Shown piece after piece: positions 5,472 through 8,356 of a stretch of 8,356 bases of DNA. The notes below the pieces were generated by a model, which was not told where the DNA came from, did no database searches, and worked only from the letters and a program-made list of their open reading frames with translations. The number at the start of each line of letters is the position of its first letter. The first letter of the stretch is position 1. Source of the DNA: Anaerolineaceae bacterium. Its GTDB lineage: Bacteria > Chloroflexota > Anaerolineae > 4572-78. Where the stretch lies: NCBI GenBank assembly GCA_024762375.1, contig JANTHQ010000067.1:1-8356 (forward strand). The letters run 5' to 3'. Both the position numbers and the translations under genes were made by a program.

Positions 5472-7760
5472 TTAAATATCCGTTTCTATTTTCTGCAGCA
5501 GTTGACGATAGCCGTCTGGATTATCCGGCTCCAATTGCAAAATTTGTTTGATAGTGCGCACCGCATCATCGCGCAATCCCGCTTCCAGTTGCAATTCGCC
5601 CAGCAAATCATATTGCTCGATAGCCTCTTGCCGTTTGCCAGTTTCTGCCAAATGCGCCGCCATTTTTTGTCTGAGAATCATTTCTCTGGGACGGCGGTCA
5701 ATCATTTGTTGCAGGAATGCATGCCACGCTTCGGGGCGCTGCTGTTGTTTAAATAGGGCTTCCATCCGGTTGAGCAGCGCCAATGCCCGTGTTTTTTGGT
5801 TCAGTTTGAAATATAAATCTATCAGCGATTGAATGCCTTCTTCGTCATCGGGCACAAGTTTAACCAGCTGCTCGTACACTTTCAACGCATTCGACCATTC
5901 CACTCGCTGCATGTAAATGTCGGCGGTGTGGCGCAAGAAACTTGTTTTCCAATAAACCGGGTCGCTGGCCTGTTCGGCAATTTGCAGCGCCGATTGATAC
6001 ACTTGCAATGCTTGCTCAATTTGTGCCAGTTGATAGTGAACATCGGCGAGAATTTGGTACTGCTCCAACGCCGAATCAACTTCGCCCCGCGAAATATACA
6101 GTTCAACCAGTTTTTGGCGAACCGTCAAATCCATTGGCGCGACTTTCAGCACCTGATGGTAAATTTCTTCAACCCGGTACATTTGGCCGCGCGCCTGATA
6201 AACTTCTGCAACCGCCAGATATTTCCGAATGCTATTTTCGACGGCATCCTGCCGGCGATAAATCTCGGCGAGCCGCAGATGAAGCGGCAAATAGAACGGC
6301 GATTTTTCGATGGCACGGTAGCAGGCTTCGATAGCGGTCATATACATTTTGCGCTGCATTAAATCGGCGGTATCGGCCATAGCCGACAAAATATCTTCCG
6401 GGTTGGCCGCTTCTAAAAATTCCACCCACGCATTCACCGAACTGCCATCGCCATTACCCAAATGACGGCGGGCATCCAAGATTTTCTGTTCGTAATTTTT
6501 GGTCGAAAGGAAGCGCGCCAGTGCGCCGACCAATGCCCCAACCCGTTGCGTGTCGTCGCTTTCAGAAAATGAATCGACCAAATGTTGATAGGTCATCGTC
6601 AGTTCGCGCGTGCCTTCTCGCTGCGACTGGTTCATATCAATCAATCGCAACACTTCCACAAAATGGCGCAGCGCATTTTTCAGGTCGTTTTCCTGCCGAT
6701 AGCACTCGCCCAACGTGTAATTGATTCCCTGCAGATAGGCTTTGTGGGTGCGGGCGCGATTCAAATATCCGATAGCCTCATCGCATTTGCCTGCGTTGGC
6801 ATACAGATTCGCCAGCAAAAAATAAACTGCAGGCCGGCGAAAACCGAGTTCGAGCAATTCTTCAAACGCAGCGATAGCGCCATCCACATCGCCGCGGGTT
6901 TGCAGGTCAATCGCCTGGCTGATGCGCATATCCACCGTTGATTTGTCGGCATCGGCGGGCAAATCGGGCAGCGATTCTTCAAACAACACGCCGGCCAATT
7001 CTTCCAGCGCCAACGATTCGACGGCTTCGCGCGGGTTGCCGGGGGCATCGTCATCACTCGTGTCGAGCGCGGCAAACGACAGCAGGGCTTCGTCGGCGGC
7101 AGAGGGAGCCGGTCGGATGGCATCCGGCGCAACTTCGGCGGCGATGGAACTTTGGGTATCGCGGATGGGTGTGCCGTTCTCCAGCGCTTTTTGAGCCGCC
7201 AGCACGTGAGGCGCATTGGGCATTAATTTCATCGCCCCCTGCAAGTATTGCCGGGCTTTTTCCGGCGCGGCTTTCTCTTGAAAGATTGCGGCCAATTCAA
7301 TCAATTCTGTCACCGCCAAATCGGTTTCGCCCAACCGGAGGAGCGCGTGCGCCAAATTATTGCGGGCCTGAGTCTGATTCGGGTCAATTTCGAGTGCACG
7401 CTGCCAATTTCCGGCGGCCTGTTCGAGCATGCCCTGTTTTGCCTGCAAATTTCCGGCGTAAATGTACGTTTTGGCCGCCTGATCATCGCGCCCCAAATGC
7501 GAAAATACCGCCGCCATTTTATCCAGCGCGGCCTGATGGGTGGGATGTGTTTTTAAGATGTGCTGCAGGGCACGCACCGTCGATTGAAACTGCTGCAATT
7601 CAAAATAAGCATCGGCCAGACCGAGCAGCGCCGTTTCATCGCTGGGAAATTCCTGCGCCGCCGTGCGATATGCCTTCAGCGCATTCGTCCAATCGGCGTG
7701 CCGGGCGAAATTCTTTGCCGCGTTTATTGCTTTTTTATACGTTTCTCGGTTGCCAGCCAA
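5472..7760 (-). CDS. Large cytoplasmic TPR-repeat protein of unknown function
   Basis: The 762-residue protein is made almost wholly of helical TPR-like units, with phrases such as W-x-x-ALKAYRTAAQEFP, ALLGLADAYFEL, A-x-x-W-QRALEIDPNQTQARNNLAHAL and VYFLLANLYANAGKCDEAIGYLNRA. Residues 20-195 form an N-terminal repeat block. Residues 198-275 are an acidic, Ala/Asp/Pro-rich linker that looks disordered. Residues 280-755 form a second, longer block. There is no signal peptide or membrane segment, so it is probably a cytoplasmic scaffold for protein contacts; no catalytic domain is visible. The start is TTG at 7758-7760: GGAGG lies 6 nt upstream, and an in-frame TGA at 7764-7766 rules out any longer reading. 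It lies between argF (28 nt before) and cdaA (15 nt after). A link to c-di-AMP signalling is only suggested by position. Confidence 0.9.
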   Translation of the reverse strand: MAGNRETYKKAINAAKNFARHADWTNALKAYRTAAQEFPSDETALLGLADAYFELQQFQSTVRALQHILKTHPTHQAALDKMAAVFSHLGRDDQAAKTYIYAGNLQAKQGMLEQAAGNWQRALEIDPNQTQARNNLAHALLRLGETDLAVTELIELAAIFQEKAAPEKARQYLQGAMKLMPNAPHVLAAQKALENGTPIRDTQSSIAAEVAPDAIRPAPSAADEALLSFAALDTSDDDAPGNPREAVESLALEELAGVLFEESLPDLPADADKSTVDMRISQAIDLQTRGDVDGAIAAFEELLELGFRRPAVYFLLANLYANAGKCDEAIGYLNRARTHKAYLQGINYTLGECYRQENDLKNALRHFVEVLRLIDMNQSQREGTRELTMTYQHLVDSFSESDDTQRVGALVGALARFLSTKNYEQKILDARRHLGNGDGSSVNAWVEFLEAANPEDILSAMADTADLMQRKMYMTAIEACYRAIEKSPFYLPLHLRLAEIYRRQDAVENSIRKYLAVAEVYQARGQMYRVEEIYHQVLKVAPMDLTVRQKLVELYISRGEVDSALEQYQILADVHYQLAQIEQALQVYQSALQIAEQASDPVYWKTSFLRHTADIYMQRVEWSNALKVYEQLVKLVPDDEEGIQSLIDLYFKLNQKTRALALLNRMEALFKQQQRPEAWHAFLQQMIDRRPREMILRQKMAAHLAETGKRQEAIEQYDLLGELQLEAGLRDDAVRTIKQILQLEPDNPDGYRQLLQKIETDI

Positions 7761-7788
7761 CCCTCACCTCCACACGGTTTTGTGCCGA

Positions 7789-8356
7789 TTATGCCATCAG
7801 CAACGCCAAAATGCCTTTCTGTGCATGCAGTCGATTTTCTGCCTGCGGGAACAGCGCCGAGTGCGGGCCGTCTGCAACCGCATCGGTGATTTCCTCGCCG
7901 CGGTGGGCGGGCAAACAGTGCATCACAATCACATCATCTTTCGCTTGCGATACCAATTTTTCGTTTATCTGATACGGCGGGAAAACTGCCAGCCGTTTTT
8001 GTGCTTCGGCTTCTTGCCCCATACTCGTCCACACATCGGTATAAATCACATCTGCGCCGGTGACGGCTGCGATGGGGTCGTGCAAAAATCGCAGTGTCGC
8101 GCCGCTTTCGGCAGCAAACTGTTCCGCCATCGCCACATATTCCGGTTCGATTTCGTAACCTTCCGGTGTCGCAATCGTAAAATCCACACCCAGTTTGGCG
8201 GCGGTAAACATCAGCGAACGGGCAACATTGTTTCCATCGCCAACATAAGTCAGATTCACCCCATCCAACGAACCTTTATACTCCAGAATGGTCAGAAAAT
8301 CGCCCATGGCTTGACACGGATGGTTGAAATCGCTCAACCCGTTGATAACCGGCACC
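7789..8356 (-). CDS. argF: Ornithine carbamoyltransferase, C-terminal part
   Basis: About 189 C-terminal residues are present; the first 120 or so, including the carbamoyl-phosphate-binding S-T-R-T motif, lie beyond the right edge. The enzyme makes citrulline from ornithine and carbamoyl phosphate in arginine biosynthesis, in the cytoplasm. Visible signatures are HPCQ with the preceding NGLSDF near the window edge, the YVGDGNNVARS segment of the ornithine-binding domain, DVWTSMGQE (the SMG loop) and HCLPAHRGEE, whose Cys binds ornithine. These distinguish it from aspartate carbamoyltransferase. All motifs in the visible part are intact. The TAA stop at 7789-7791 lies 28 nt before the TPR start with no hairpin or T-run between, so transcription probably continues into the TPR-cdaA-cdaR-der genes. 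The catabolic form (arcB) cannot be excluded from this fragment. Confidence 0.95.
   Translation of the reverse strand, partial: VPVINGLSDFNHPCQAMGDFLTILEYKGSLDGVNLTYVGDGNNVARSLMFTAAKLGVDFTIATPEGYEIEPEYVAMAEQFAAESGATLRFLHDPIAAVTGADVIYTDVWTSMGQEAEAQKRLAVFPPYQINEKLVSQAKDDVIVMHCLPAHRGEEITDAVADGPHSALFPQAENRLHAQKGILALLMA

Noticed and set aside
6938..7972. 344-residue plus-strand ORF opposite the TPR and argF genes
   Set aside because: It is an Arg/Pro/Ala-rich antisense shadow across two clearly coding genes and their junction, with no domain.

Overview
The window looks like a chromosomal segment of a bacterium, most plausibly a member of the Chloroflexota (Anaerolineae-like). The hints are moderate GC, a YbbR/CdaR protein with a long Thr/Pro-rich external tail, a large cytoplasmic TPR protein, a receiver-DUF309 fusion, and the gene order argF - TPR - cdaA - cdaR - der. 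This assignment is an inference from gene content, not a phylogenetic result. Coding density is high, and no tRNA, rRNA, CRISPR or mobile element was seen.

Layout. (a) Positions 1-1100, minus strand: a receiver-like/DUF309 protein is followed, 3 nt after its stop, by the start of a CcmC/CcsA-like cytochrome c assembly membrane protein that runs off the left edge. (b) Positions 1101-1215: a compact divergent promoter region with two overlapping sigma-70-like promoters and an 8-bp-arm palindrome. (c) Positions 1216-1686, plus strand: a BCP/PrxQ-type peroxiredoxin whose peroxidatic cysteine codon is an in-frame TGA. A long hairpin with SECIS-like geometry follows at once, and a strong intrinsic terminator follows the gene. 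(d) Positions 1720-8356, minus strand: a tight run in transcription order argF (C-terminal part only), TPR protein, cdaA (diadenylate cyclase), cdaR (YbbR-domain regulator) and der (ribosome-assembly GTPase). The gaps are 28, 15, 21 and 2 nt, so it is probably one operon.

The main result is in (c). The gene would normally be called as a broken peroxiredoxin or as a truncated ORF starting near 1408. Read through the TGA, it is an intact 156-residue peroxiredoxin with selenocysteine at residue 45, exactly where the family has its catalytic cysteine. The usual resolving cysteine five residues later is Gln. The hairpin at 1352-1398 has an apical loop with G in its second position, 22 nt past the TGA. 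TGA is used as an ordinary stop elsewhere in the window, so a reassigned genetic code is unlikely.

Functionally, the minus-strand operon joins c-di-AMP synthesis and its membrane regulator to ribosome biogenesis and arginine synthesis. The plus-strand gene is a peroxide-detoxifying enzyme, possibly co-regulated with the divergent receiver-DUF309 gene through the shared promoter region.
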